Origin: Pseudomonadales bacterium
Lineage (GTDB): Bacteria; Pseudomonadota; Gammaproteobacteria; Pseudomonadales; Azotimanducaceae
Reading direction: 5' to 3'
Assembly: GCA_029244465.1 (NCBI GenBank)
Contig: JAQWQN010000034.1
Span: 1 to 7,378 of the forward strand
Length of the DNA stretch: 7,378 nt
Within the stretch, counting starts at the first letter, position 1. Every line of letters begins with the position of its first letter. The translations under genes were made by a program, and so were the position numbers. The notes beneath the pieces were generated by a model, which was given only the letters and a program-made list of their open reading frames with translations, did not search any database and was not told the origin of the DNA. This document shows, piece after piece, positions 1-6,742 of this stretch.

Positions 1-27
1 CAGAATGAGTCAGGGCGAATCACATTT

Positions 28-55
28 GGTCCCGACCCCGTTTGTCCCAACAAAC
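28..55. repeat. Pair of short adjacent inverted repeats at the left edge
   Basis: Two small dyads sit side by side. GGTC-CC-GACC occupies 28-37. GTTTGT-CCCA-ACAAAC occupies 40-55 and is a perfect 6-bp stem with a 4-nt loop. Neither is followed by a T-run on either strand, so a classical rho-independent terminator is not supported. Read on the minus strand, the block starts with a GGGGTCGGGACC-like string followed by AAATGTGA. That loosely resembles dispersed REP-like repeats near Y1-type transposases in environmental gammaproteobacteria, but the likeness is from memory and only one copy is visible. It lies about 100 bp upstream of the kinase gene. Function unknown. Confidence 0.3.
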
Positions 56-152
56 ATCGGAGCCGACGCCTAGCAAGCATCCAACACCACCTTCACTACT
101 TGCGTAACGGTGAGCGAAGCCACTGTCCTGGCATAGCGCAACGCTGTAAACT

Positions 153-1127
153 GTGGCTCCGGTCGGCACGCAAAATGCTGACAGCCGGCCACCGTTAACA
201 CACAAAACAAGAGCCATTATCGCTAAAATCTCCCTTGCCGGGGCAATTGCCTACGATCGTATCTGTACAACACAGACGTCACTAAAAAACGATGGCGCGA
301 GCTCCCGACTCAACTTGAAGCTAGACTCTCAAAACGTGACCCACGGCGGCTGCGGAGCCAATATCGCCTTCAACCTTAGCCAGATGGGCCATGAGGTAGA
401 TCTATATTCGAGTACGGGCAAATTAGATGATGCACAAAGCCTCAAAGCCCTTGCAGACCTCGGTATCAATACCCACGGTATTCTTCGGGTCGCCCAGGCC
501 GATACAGCCCAAGCGACAATCATCACCGACCCAGCAGGTATTCAATTCACTGCTTTCTACCCTGGTCCGCATATTACGCTTTCAGATTGGCGTGCCTGGT
601 TGACCGCGACCTTCACTGTGGCGAGCGACATTTTCGTACAAGCCCCACTACCAGCAAATCTCATGCTTGCCGGCGTCGAACACGCGGTGTTATTAGGTGC
701 AAAAGTGATTTGGTGTCCAGGCCAATATGCTGATCAATTATTAGCCGCTGAAGTCGCTACCATTCTGCCCTACTGCTCACTCCTTGTAGGCAATCAACAT
801 GAACTTTCATTTCTCAGCAAGATTGCCGATTTTAGTCATGTCTCGACAATCCAGAGTGCCGGCAACGGCCCGGTAACAATATCAACACCTCGACAACAGA
901 CGATCATAGAAATTCCTGGCACAAATACCGCTGTTGATCCAACTGGATGCGGTGATGCGCTCGTCGCGGGTATAGCGCATTACCTCGCAAACTATCGCTA
1001 CCGCTCTCCCGACGACGCGCAACTTGAGCAAGCAGTCCGCTGTGGAATCGAGTTCGCACAACACTGCATTAAAGCGACGGGTTCCCAAGCACACTCCCTA
1101 GCGGCTATTCTCAGAGGCTCCGACTAG
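153..1127 (+). CDS. PfkB-family carbohydrate/nucleoside kinase (adenosine kinase-like)
   Basis: This is a ribokinase-fold cytoplasmic kinase of 324 aa that should phosphorylate a sugar or nucleoside hydroxyl with ATP. The substrate is not fixed by sequence. Visible landmarks are the first beta strand ending in AIAYDRI (31-37), the substrate-side PfkB glycine motif GGCGAN (65-70), the Mg/phosphate-associated NxxE motif as NQHE (214-217), and the C-terminal PfkB signature DPTGCGD (262-268) with catalytic base Asp268. The DPTGCGD form is typical of a proteobacterial subgroup annotated as carbohydrate kinase or adenosine kinase, and length fits. The only canonical start in frame is GTG at 153, because a TAA lies at 147-149. 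No Shine-Dalgarno precedes it, and it adds about 20 residues before the usual N-terminus, so the true start may be a non-AUG codon near 216. The PLP-enzyme gene follows after 32 nt and is probably co-transcribed. Family assignment is firm; substrate is open. Confidence 0.9.
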   Translation: MAPVGTQNADSRPPLTHKTRAIIAKISLAGAIAYDRICTTQTSLKNDGASSRLNLKLDSQNVTHGGCGANIAFNLSQMGHEVDLYSSTGKLDDAQSLKALADLGINTHGILRVAQADTAQATIITDPAGIQFTAFYPGPHITLSDWRAWLTATFTVASDIFVQAPLPANLMLAGVEHAVLLGAKVIWCPGQYADQLLAAEVATILPYCSLLVGNQHELSFLSKIADFSHVSTIQSAGNGPVTISTPRQQTIIEIPGTNTAVDPTGCGDALVAGIAHYLANYRYRSPDDAQLEQAVRCGIEFAQHCIKATGSQAHSLAAILRGSD

Positions 1128-1159
1128 AACTTTGTGCTTTGGCATTGGATACCCACACA

Positions 1160-2191
1160 ATGACGACTGATTCCCTCACCACCCAGCTCGCTGATATTCC
1201 TCGCACTGTGCTCGGGCACCTACCGACACCTCTAGAAAAACTGACGCGCTTGAGCGAGGAACTTGGCGGCCCTAACATTTGGGTCAAGAGAGATGACTGC
1301 ACAGGGCTCGCGCTCGGCGGAAACAAGGCACGTAAGCTCGAGTACCTCTTGGGCGAAGCTGTTGCGCAAGGCCGCGATACCGTAGTGACCTTCGGTGCCA
1401 TTCAATCGAATCACGCTCGCCAAACAGCTGCGGCGTGCGCGAAGCTTGGCCTTACCTGTCATCTCGTTCTCTCTGACCAGGTTCACTCGGAAGACGCGCG
1501 TTACAAAACTGGCGGCAACGTGCTTCTGGATCGGCTGTGTGGAGCAACATTACATTTCGTTGCACCTGACGACCGGGATGCGATACGTGACGTCCTATCA
1601 AAGTTAGGCGCGTCAACACACCTATACATCATTCCCGGCGGGGGTTCGAATGCAACCGGTGCACTTGGCTATGCGCGGTGCGCCTTGGAACTCAGAGAAC
1701 AAACTGCTGCCCGCAACATCACCCCAGCATCAATCGTGCACGCATCCTCCTCTGCCGGCACCCAGGCGGGGCTACTTTGGGGATTTGATCAGCTTTGCGG
1801 ATCTGGCGCACGCGCATATGACGTGCTGGGTATCAATGTTTACCACGACGAACCAAAAACACTCACAAACAATATCGCCAAAATACTCCAGGATCTCGAT
1901 GCACGCTTTGGAACCCAAAGTGCGTGTAGTGCAGCCATCCAAATCAATCACGCCTATCGTGGTCCAGGTTACGGCCAAGTGACAGGAGAAACGCTCGCCG
2001 CAATCCAACTCACAGCGTCTCTCGAGGGGTTGATATTTGACCCGGTGTATTCTGGAAAGGCGCTCGCGGCACTAATTGATCAGATTTCAGTTGGCGCGTT
2101 CGCAAAAGACGAAGATGTGATTCTCATCCACACCGGCGGCTCCCCGGCATTGAATGTTTACCAAGATTCATTTGATAAAGTTTTTGGCTAA
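1160..2191 (+). CDS. dcyD: D-cysteine desulfhydrase (ACC deaminase/DcyD family, PLP enzyme)
   Basis: This is a fold-type II PLP enzyme of 343 aa from ATG 1160 (E. coli DcyD is about 328). It is predicted to convert D-cysteine to pyruvate, H2S and ammonia in the cytoplasm. The PLP lysine is in GGNKARKLE (Lys56), QSNH is at 82-85, GGGSNATG at 160-167, and the cofactor-phosphate loop is SSAGTQAG at 197-204. Two positions separate true ACC deaminases (Glu and Leu) from D-cysteine desulfhydrases (Ser and Thr). Here they are Ser298 in DPVYSGKA and Thr325 in HTGG, which favours desulfhydrase. L-cysteate sulfo-lyase (CuyA) is a close relative and remains possible. A TTG at 1139 would add seven residues, but ATG 1160 is the better start; the Shine-Dalgarno is weak (GGA at 1147-1149). 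The gene follows the kinase by 32 nt, and its last 24 bp overlap the convergent NUDIX gene. Confidence 0.88.
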   Translation: MTTDSLTTQLADIPRTVLGHLPTPLEKLTRLSEELGGPNIWVKRDDCTGLALGGNKARKLEYLLGEAVAQGRDTVVTFGAIQSNHARQTAAACAKLGLTCHLVLSDQVHSEDARYKTGGNVLLDRLCGATLHFVAPDDRDAIRDVLSKLGASTHLYIIPGGGSNATGALGYARCALELREQTAARNITPASIVHASSSAGTQAGLLWGFDQLCGSGARAYDVLGINVYHDEPKTLTNNIAKILQDLDARFGTQSACSAAIQINHAYRGPGYGQVTGETLAAIQLTASLEGLIFDPVYSGKALAALIDQISVGAFAKDEDVILIHTGGSPALNVYQDSFDKVFG

Positions 2192-2698
2192 ACTATCCAC
2201 CCTAAGTCTCGACCATTGCTGTCGAAACAAAGGCGTAAACTGTCCAGGCGCCTGCTCAAGCCAGGCATCTAGCGATAACAAATCGATACGCTGCCACGCC
2301 TGCACTTCTTCGCGATCAAGCACAATCGGGCCATCGTAGCAGCCACAAAAACTCTGTTGGAACTCACGATCGCAGTGGTTAGCAGTGGTGATTTCTAGCT
2401 GTCGTACTGTACCAATTTCAGTCAGAGGGCAATCAACCACACCAAGCTCTTCGGTAAGACCGCGAGCCGCACCCGCGAGATAGGTCTCATTAGGCTGCAA
2501 GTGCTCACCCACCGCATAGTCCCAACAGTCTGGATACAGATCCTTAGTGCTCGATCGTTGCTGGATTAACATTCGCTTCTGGCTATCGCACAACAAGACT
2601 TGTGCCGCTTTATGCCAGAGACCAAGTTTGTGCACTTCAGTTCGCTCGACGAGTTCTCCTGGCTCGCCACCCGCATCAAAAGTAAGCAAGAACTCCAC
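2168..2698 (-). CDS. NUDIX hydrolase (YfcD / IPP-isomerase-like subgroup)
   Basis: This 176-aa cytoplasmic NUDIX protein is expected to hydrolyse a nucleoside-diphosphate-linked or similar pyrophosphate substrate, which cannot be named from sequence. It aligns by eye with E. coli YfcD: QQRSSTKDLYPDCWD (46-60) matches the YfcD-type QRR-x-TKD segment. The Nudix box runs from residue 65 to 87 and ends in RGLTEELGV (79-87). The metal-binding EE pair (Glu83, Glu84) and Glu71 are present. The consensus initial Gly is Glu65, and the Glu of the usual Arg-Glu pair is Gly80. The start is GTG at 2698, only 3 nt after the stop of the upstream phosphotransferase gene, so it is probably translationally coupled as the last gene of the operon. 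Its stop overlaps the end of the convergent dcyD-like gene by 24 bp. The family is clear; the substrate and the effect of the altered box are not. Confidence 0.86.
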   Translation of the reverse strand: MEFLLTFDAGGEPGELVERTEVHKLGLWHKAAQVLLCDSQKRMLIQQRSSTKDLYPDCWDYAVGEHLQPNETYLAGAARGLTEELGVVDCPLTEIGTVRQLEITTANHCDREFQQSFCGCYDGPIVLDREEVQAWQRIDLLSLDAWLEQAPGQFTPLFRQQWSRLRVDSLAKNFIK

Positions 2699-2701
2699 TC
2701 G

Positions 2702-4123
2702 CTAAACTGACGTTAACGCATTCTTCAGTCCCGAGTATTTTGGTTGGTCGATTGCGACCTGGTTAACCACCGTCTGCCGCAGATGGTCAGCAAGCCCCGG
2801 TTGATCGAGTGTAATGCTCGAGTCTCGCAGACCGTGAACCAACCGCCATCTCAGTTCATTCAATTCACCCGTCCCATCTCGCATTACTTTTCTAATACGA
2901 TCGAGTTCCTGACTTCGGGCAACGGCACCTATCGACAAATCTCGCAACACTATATCTAAGGAATTACCGGCAACCCGAGCAAGAAAGTTCGTCCTGCCTT
3001 CAGTGCCGGACATGACATCACCATGTAAGAAATCTCGTACGCTCTCGAGCAATTCATCAACCCGCGGCATGTCTACATTTGCCATTCCGGAAGGCGCTGA
3101 CGACAGCTCAACCGGGCCAGGGATAAGGAGGTTCACGCAGTCAACCTGACATTCAGAAGAACGCCGCCCAATCGCAGGCCGCTCTACGGTTTGGTCCGGG
3201 CCTGTCCGGTAATGTTCAGCCATGCCAAGGCAACCTATCGCCCACCAGAAAGAACCGAAAACCTCCCAAAACTTGACTCGTTCTCGATCAACGGGCTGTC
3301 CAGTCACGCTCTCATAACCCATAAAAAGATCATCGTAAGAGCCAAACCCGCCAACCGGCAAATCACTGCGCCCAAAGCGCCACGAGTTGGTGCAGATCCA
3401 GCCAAGATCACGCATCGGATCGCCAATGTGAGCCACTTCCCAATCAAGTACTGCGACAACCCCATCAGCTGCAAACATGACGTTGCCGTTGCGAAAATCA
3501 TTATGGACAAGGGTCGGGGCAAAATCGCTCGGACAGTGATCAAGCAACCAACGTCCCGTATAATCGATCATTGGCTGCGCCGTATCGAACTCACGATACC
3601 TCTGCCAAGTTTGCTCGATATAGGCTTCTGGTGATAAGACGTCCAACCGCTTATCTAACCCTGTTTTAGCCAAATCAATACTATGTATCTTGGCAAGAAT
3701 TTCCCCACACAGATAAGCCAGACGTGGGCGGATCTCCTCCAGCTCAGGCGATCTCACGACGCGCGCACCTAAGGTAACGCCGTCCAACCATTGCATGATG
3801 AAACCATCACCTAAGCCGTCTTCATCTACCAACACGTGAAACACTTCCGGCTCTGGCACGCCGACGTCTCGTGCACTTTGCATCAGGAGCGCTTCCACAT
3901 CGAGACCCGGATGCCCCGGAGTGGCTTCAACCTTCTCGCCACCAGGGGCACGACGCATAGCCAACAACCGAACACCTTCTTCAGCCTGGATTTCTATCCG
4001 ATAGGTTTCCTGGCTTGCGCCACCGGATAACCGCTCGACCTTCTTCAGCGTGCGAAACCCCGCTAGATTTCGTGCTAAGCAATCAGCTAATTTTGTTTCA
4101 AATTCAGACACGTTCGCCCCCAT
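2702..4123 (-). CDS. APH-fold phosphotransferase fused to a C-terminal DUF6285 domain (LvaA-LvaB-like)
   Basis: This 473-aa cytoplasmic protein has two parts. Residues about 8-340 form an aminoglycoside-phosphotransferase/choline-kinase-fold domain of the type found in ACAD10/ACAD11. They include the nucleotide loop LSGGASQETY (32-41), the Brenner motif HNDFRNGN (207-214) with catalytic Asp209, and the metal-binding LDWEVAHIGDP (226-236) with Asp227. After a linker near 341-350, residues 352-465 match DUF6285 as I remember it: ELLESVRDFL, an internal GR..F.ARVAGN segment (376-387), and a C-terminal P-KYSGL. This small domain is normally a separate gene beside such kinases. With the adjacent acyl-CoA dehydrogenase, a role as a hydroxyacyl-CoA kinase, as in LvaA of levulinate catabolism, is a reasonable inference. 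Antibiotic resistance is unlikely. The ATG at 4123 lies 26 nt after the dehydrogenase stop and has only a weak purine-rich AGAGAG upstream. The stop is 3 nt before the NUDIX start. Confidence 0.88.
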   Translation of the reverse strand: MGANVSEFETKLADCLARNLAGFRTLKKVERLSGGASQETYRIEIQAEEGVRLLAMRRAPGGEKVEATPGHPGLDVEALLMQSARDVGVPEPEVFHVLVDEDGLGDGFIMQWLDGVTLGARVVRSPELEEIRPRLAYLCGEILAKIHSIDLAKTGLDKRLDVLSPEAYIEQTWQRYREFDTAQPMIDYTGRWLLDHCPSDFAPTLVHNDFRNGNVMFAADGVVAVLDWEVAHIGDPMRDLGWICTNSWRFGRSDLPVGGFGSYDDLFMGYESVTGQPVDRERVKFWEVFGSFWWAIGCLGMAEHYRTGPDQTVERPAIGRRSSECQVDCVNLLIPGPVELSSAPSGMANVDMPRVDELLESVRDFLHGDVMSGTEGRTNFLARVAGNSLDIVLRDLSIGAVARSQELDRIRKVMRDGTGELNELRWRLVHGLRDSSITLDQPGLADHLRQTVVNQVAIDQPKYSGLKNALTSV

Positions 4124-4149
4124 ATCAGGTTTAGAATCTCTCTATGACC

Positions 4150-5418
4150 CTACTCTCGTACGCCTTTAGGCGCTCTCTGGTTCATGAAGCCAAACATATA
4201 GCCTGCGACCCGGCGCATCTGAATTTCTTCCGCGCCTTCTGTTATCCGGTATCTGCGGTGATGGCGGTATATGTGCTCAAATGGCTTATGACGCGAGTAC
4301 CCCAAACCACCGTGCACCTGCATAGCCCGATCTGCCGAGTCACAACAAAGCCGGTTTGACCAGTAGTTACACATTGAGACTTTGTCAGAAACGCTAAATG
4401 CGCCATAAGTGTCCATCTGCCAAGCCGTTTTGTGGATCAAGGCGCGCAACATCTCACACTGCGTCTGCAGTTCGACCAAAGGAAACTGAATCCCTTGGTT
4501 GGTCGCTAGTGGCTTGCCAAAAGGTGCTCTTTCCTGCGCATATTGCACTGATTCACTGATACAAAACTGCGCAGCACCGAGGCTGGACGCCGCCTGGCGA
4601 ATGCGGTTTTCATTAAAAAAGTGCTGTACAACTTGTAAACCCCGACCTTCACCACCAAAAATTGCATCGTTTGGCACACGCACATCTTTGAGCGATATTC
4701 GACCATGGTCCGTTGGCATATTGAAGGTCCACATCATCTCCTCAAGCTTAAAGCCTTCAGCATCTGTCGGTGTTAGGAATGCGGTAATCCCTTCACCCTC
4801 CCCCTGCTTGCCACTTGTCCGGGCAAAGATGAGATCGTATTTCGCTTTGTGAATACCCGTATTCCAGGTCTTCGCACCGTTAATAACCCAATCGTCGCCA
4901 TCCCGCACGGCTTGAGTCTCCATGTGGGTTGCGTCCGAACCGTGGTCTGGCTCAGTGATCCCAAAAGCAAAACCTCGGCGACCTTCCGCCAGATCATCAA
5001 TCCACTCTGCCTTTTGTGCATCCGTACCATAACTGATCATCAATAGCAGACCGACATTGTTACCAACGATCGAGTGCTCATTCTGCAGATCGTTGTGCAG
5101 CCCAAGCCCTTTCACCGCTAGGTGCTCACGAATGATCGCCATACCCAGATTAGTGCCTTCCTGGCCGCCATACTCCTTCCCGAGAGGATATCTATAGTGG
5201 CCCGCCGCGTCCGCTCGACGCTTAGCTTCATGCAATAAAGCTTCCCATTCTTCATTGGGTAGCCCGCCTCGTTCCCAATCCGTTCGCGCATCTTCGCGCC
5301 GATGGTCGAAGAATCGGTTGTTGTCATTCTCCATTTGGAGCGGCAGGATTTCTTTCTCAATGAACGCATCTAGTTCGTCGAGATAATCTTGCATGTCTTG
5401 CGGGATATCAAAATTCAT
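4150..5418 (-). CDS. Acyl-CoA dehydrogenase family protein
   Basis: This 422-aa flavoprotein of the acyl-CoA dehydrogenase superfamily oxidises, or otherwise removes alpha/beta substituents from, acyl-CoA thioesters using FAD. The N-terminal helical domain covers about 1-145. The middle beta domain opens with FGITEPDHGSD (152-162), the classical ACAD flavin-binding signature. The C-terminal helical domain contains ERAPFGKPL (296-304), QVHGGLGY (367-374) and TEGAEEIQ (393-400). Glu394 occupies the catalytic-base position of the YEGT motif in medium-chain ACAD. The substrate chain is not readable. It sits 43 nt after the transporter and 26 nt before the phosphotransferase, the same pairing fused in ACAD10/11 and clustered in the lva operon. 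In that setting it may process a phosphorylated hydroxyacyl-CoA rather than perform simple dehydrogenation. ATG 5418 is well supported by an AAGGAA ribosome site. Family very secure, specific reaction inferred. Confidence 0.93.
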   Translation of the reverse strand: MNFDIPQDMQDYLDELDAFIEKEILPLQMENDNNRFFDHRREDARTDWERGGLPNEEWEALLHEAKRRADAAGHYRYPLGKEYGGQEGTNLGMAIIREHLAVKGLGLHNDLQNEHSIVGNNVGLLLMISYGTDAQKAEWIDDLAEGRRGFAFGITEPDHGSDATHMETQAVRDGDDWVINGAKTWNTGIHKAKYDLIFARTSGKQGEGEGITAFLTPTDAEGFKLEEMMWTFNMPTDHGRISLKDVRVPNDAIFGGEGRGLQVVQHFFNENRIRQAASSLGAAQFCISESVQYAQERAPFGKPLATNQGIQFPLVELQTQCEMLRALIHKTAWQMDTYGAFSVSDKVSMCNYWSNRLCCDSADRAMQVHGGLGYSRHKPFEHIYRHHRRYRITEGAEEIQMRRVAGYMFGFMNQRAPKGVRE

Positions 5419-5423
5419 GTGTT

Positions 5424-5429
5424 TTCCTT
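5424..5429 (-). promoter_or_regulatory. Ribosome binding site of the acyl-CoA dehydrogenase gene
   Basis: On the minus strand AAGGAA lies 5 nt upstream of the ATG at 5418. It is the strongest Shine-Dalgarno match in the cluster and fixes the dehydrogenase start. The neighbouring GTG-started genes lack anything comparable, so this gene may be translated most strongly. Confidence 0.6.
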
Positions 5430-5461
5430 GTATGAACGTGAATGGTGAAGATTAGATAATG

Positions 5462-6742
5462 CTAATGGGCCTGACGTCGTTCAAATAACCAAATCAGGAT
5501 GAATATCGGAACCAGTACGACTGGGATGAAAGCAACAAACTGAAAAGACTCGACCGATGCGACACGGATCACTTCAGCTAATTCAGGACCGCGCAGGTTC
5601 TTGAACGCTTCAACCCCACCGGCCGCATCGAGCTTAGCCTCATCAAAAACTTGTCCCATTATCGGCAGTACAAACTGTGTCGCCATACCGCCGGCAAAAC
5701 CCATAATTCCGAGAAAGAATGCGCCACCGCTTGGATAGCGTTCAGCAACCGAACCAAGCATAGTTGGATACAGATAACAGACTCCGACCCCCCAAATCGT
5801 CGCCGCCAAAAAGGCCAGCATTGGCGAATTCGCTAGCGACAGCCCATACAAACCAACTGCTGCACTGGCAACACTAAAGATCAGTAATCCAACCGTTGAG
5901 ATTCTCTCCACGATCGGACCTGCGAAATGTCGCATGACAAACATCAAGGCGCTCACATAAATCAGGACCCAGATTCCTGGCATACCTACAACATTCGACA
6001 ATGTGAGATCGACCCACTGCCCGGGTGCCAATTCGGCCGTTACCGTACCCATCATGCAAACGACCCATACGAAAAAGCCTGGACTTTTGACCAGCTGGCT
6101 GAACATTTCCGCAGAAGTAATCCCGCGAGCTACTCGCTCCGTGACTGGAAAATCAGCACGGGAAACAAGCCAAGCTAAAACCAATCCGGGTATAAGCAAC
6201 AACGCGAGGTTCACCTTCCAGCCGAAACCAATCGATTCGAGACCGAGACCAGCAATACCCCCTACGACGATTCCCGCAGGCCACCACGCGTGAAGAATGT
6301 TCAACCGGTGTGTTTTTTCATCCGGGTAAACCGTTGTAATCAGTGGATTTGTTGCAGCCTCCACGGCCCCCCAACCAAGTCCTGTGCACAAAAAACCGAT
6401 GTAGACTAGCCAATACGAACCTGCGCCGACGGCTAAGAAAACAAGAACGCTGCCCGCGACGTAGGCAAATGCCGCAAAGTAGAGGACCCGCTTCATACCG
6501 ATCAAATCCACTAACGCGCCACCAAAGAGAAGGGTCAAAGCAAAACCGATAAAAGTCGCGGCAATGACCTCGCCCACCATCGCGGCAGACCGAGCGACAT
6601 CGATCGAGTTGAAAAGATCTGCCTGAAGATCAGGCGCGATATTGCTTCGAACTGCAAAGCCCAGCCCGATCATAAAGATCGCCAGATTAGAAAGGACGAA
6701 CAGAAGTTGTCTATTTGCTTCGAAACTTGCATCCGAAGTCAC
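5462..6742 (-). CDS. MFS transporter (FHS/FucP-like sugar MFS subgroup)
   Basis: This is a 426-aa inner-membrane secondary transporter with about twelve hydrophobic segments: near 12-31, 55-75, 86-106, 110-130, 152-170, 176-194, 223-244, 254-271, 283-302, 306-326, 340-362 and 401-420. The loop between helices 2 and 3 carries the MFS motif A-like GALVDLIGMKR (75-85). The NPLITTVYP segment followed by RLNILHAWWPAG (146-157) resembles the FHS (fucose/glucose-galactose porter) branch, so a proton-coupled solute uptake role is likely; substrate unknown. It is probably the first gene of the four-gene operon and may import the compound handled by the downstream acyl-CoA enzymes. The start is GTG at 6742, with a G-rich stretch (6749-6754) as a possible ribosome site. 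This GTG also overlaps, as GTGA, the stop of a possible 34-codon upstream reading frame made from the tandem repeat. Confidence 0.88.
   Translation of the reverse strand: MTSDASFEANRQLLFVLSNLAIFMIGLGFAVRSNIAPDLQADLFNSIDVARSAAMVGEVIAATFIGFALTLLFGGALVDLIGMKRVLYFAAFAYVAGSVLVFLAVGAGSYWLVYIGFLCTGLGWGAVEAATNPLITTVYPDEKTHRLNILHAWWPAGIVVGGIAGLGLESIGFGWKVNLALLLIPGLVLAWLVSRADFPVTERVARGITSAEMFSQLVKSPGFFVWVVCMMGTVTAELAPGQWVDLTLSNVVGMPGIWVLIYVSALMFVMRHFAGPIVERISTVGLLIFSVASAAVGLYGLSLANSPMLAFLAATIWGVGVCYLYPTMLGSVAERYPSGGAFFLGIMGFAGGMATQFVLPIMGQVFDEAKLDAAGGVEAFKNLRGPELAEVIRVASVESFQFVAFIPVVLVPIFILIWLFERRQAH

Noticed and set aside
1..198. Plus-strand frame open from the window edge to TAA at 196-198, possible C-terminus of an upstream gene
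   Set aside because: About 65 residues with many Arg, His and Cys and few acidic residues, no recognisable motif, and it would overlap the kinase start by 46 bp. The opposite strand is also open here, so openness is uninformative.
20..217. Minus-strand 65-aa frame
   Set aside because: No family resemblance and Gly/Ser/Cys-rich odd composition. It runs across the palindromes and the kinase start, so it is most likely a chance frame.
3191..3634. 147-aa plus-strand frame inside the phosphotransferase gene
   Set aside because: It is antisense to well-conserved kinase motifs, contains no recognisable domain, and is explained by codon bias on the coding strand.
2702..4123. Aminoglycoside-resistance gene
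   Set aside because: The APH fold is shared, but the ACAD10/11-type layout, the DUF6285 fusion and the acyl-CoA dehydrogenase neighbour indicate a metabolic kinase.
5451..5466. ATTAG-N6-CTAAT inverted repeat between transporter and dehydrogenase as a terminator
   Set aside because: The stem is only 5 bp and AT-rich, overlaps the transporter stop codon and has no T-run, so it is too weak to call.
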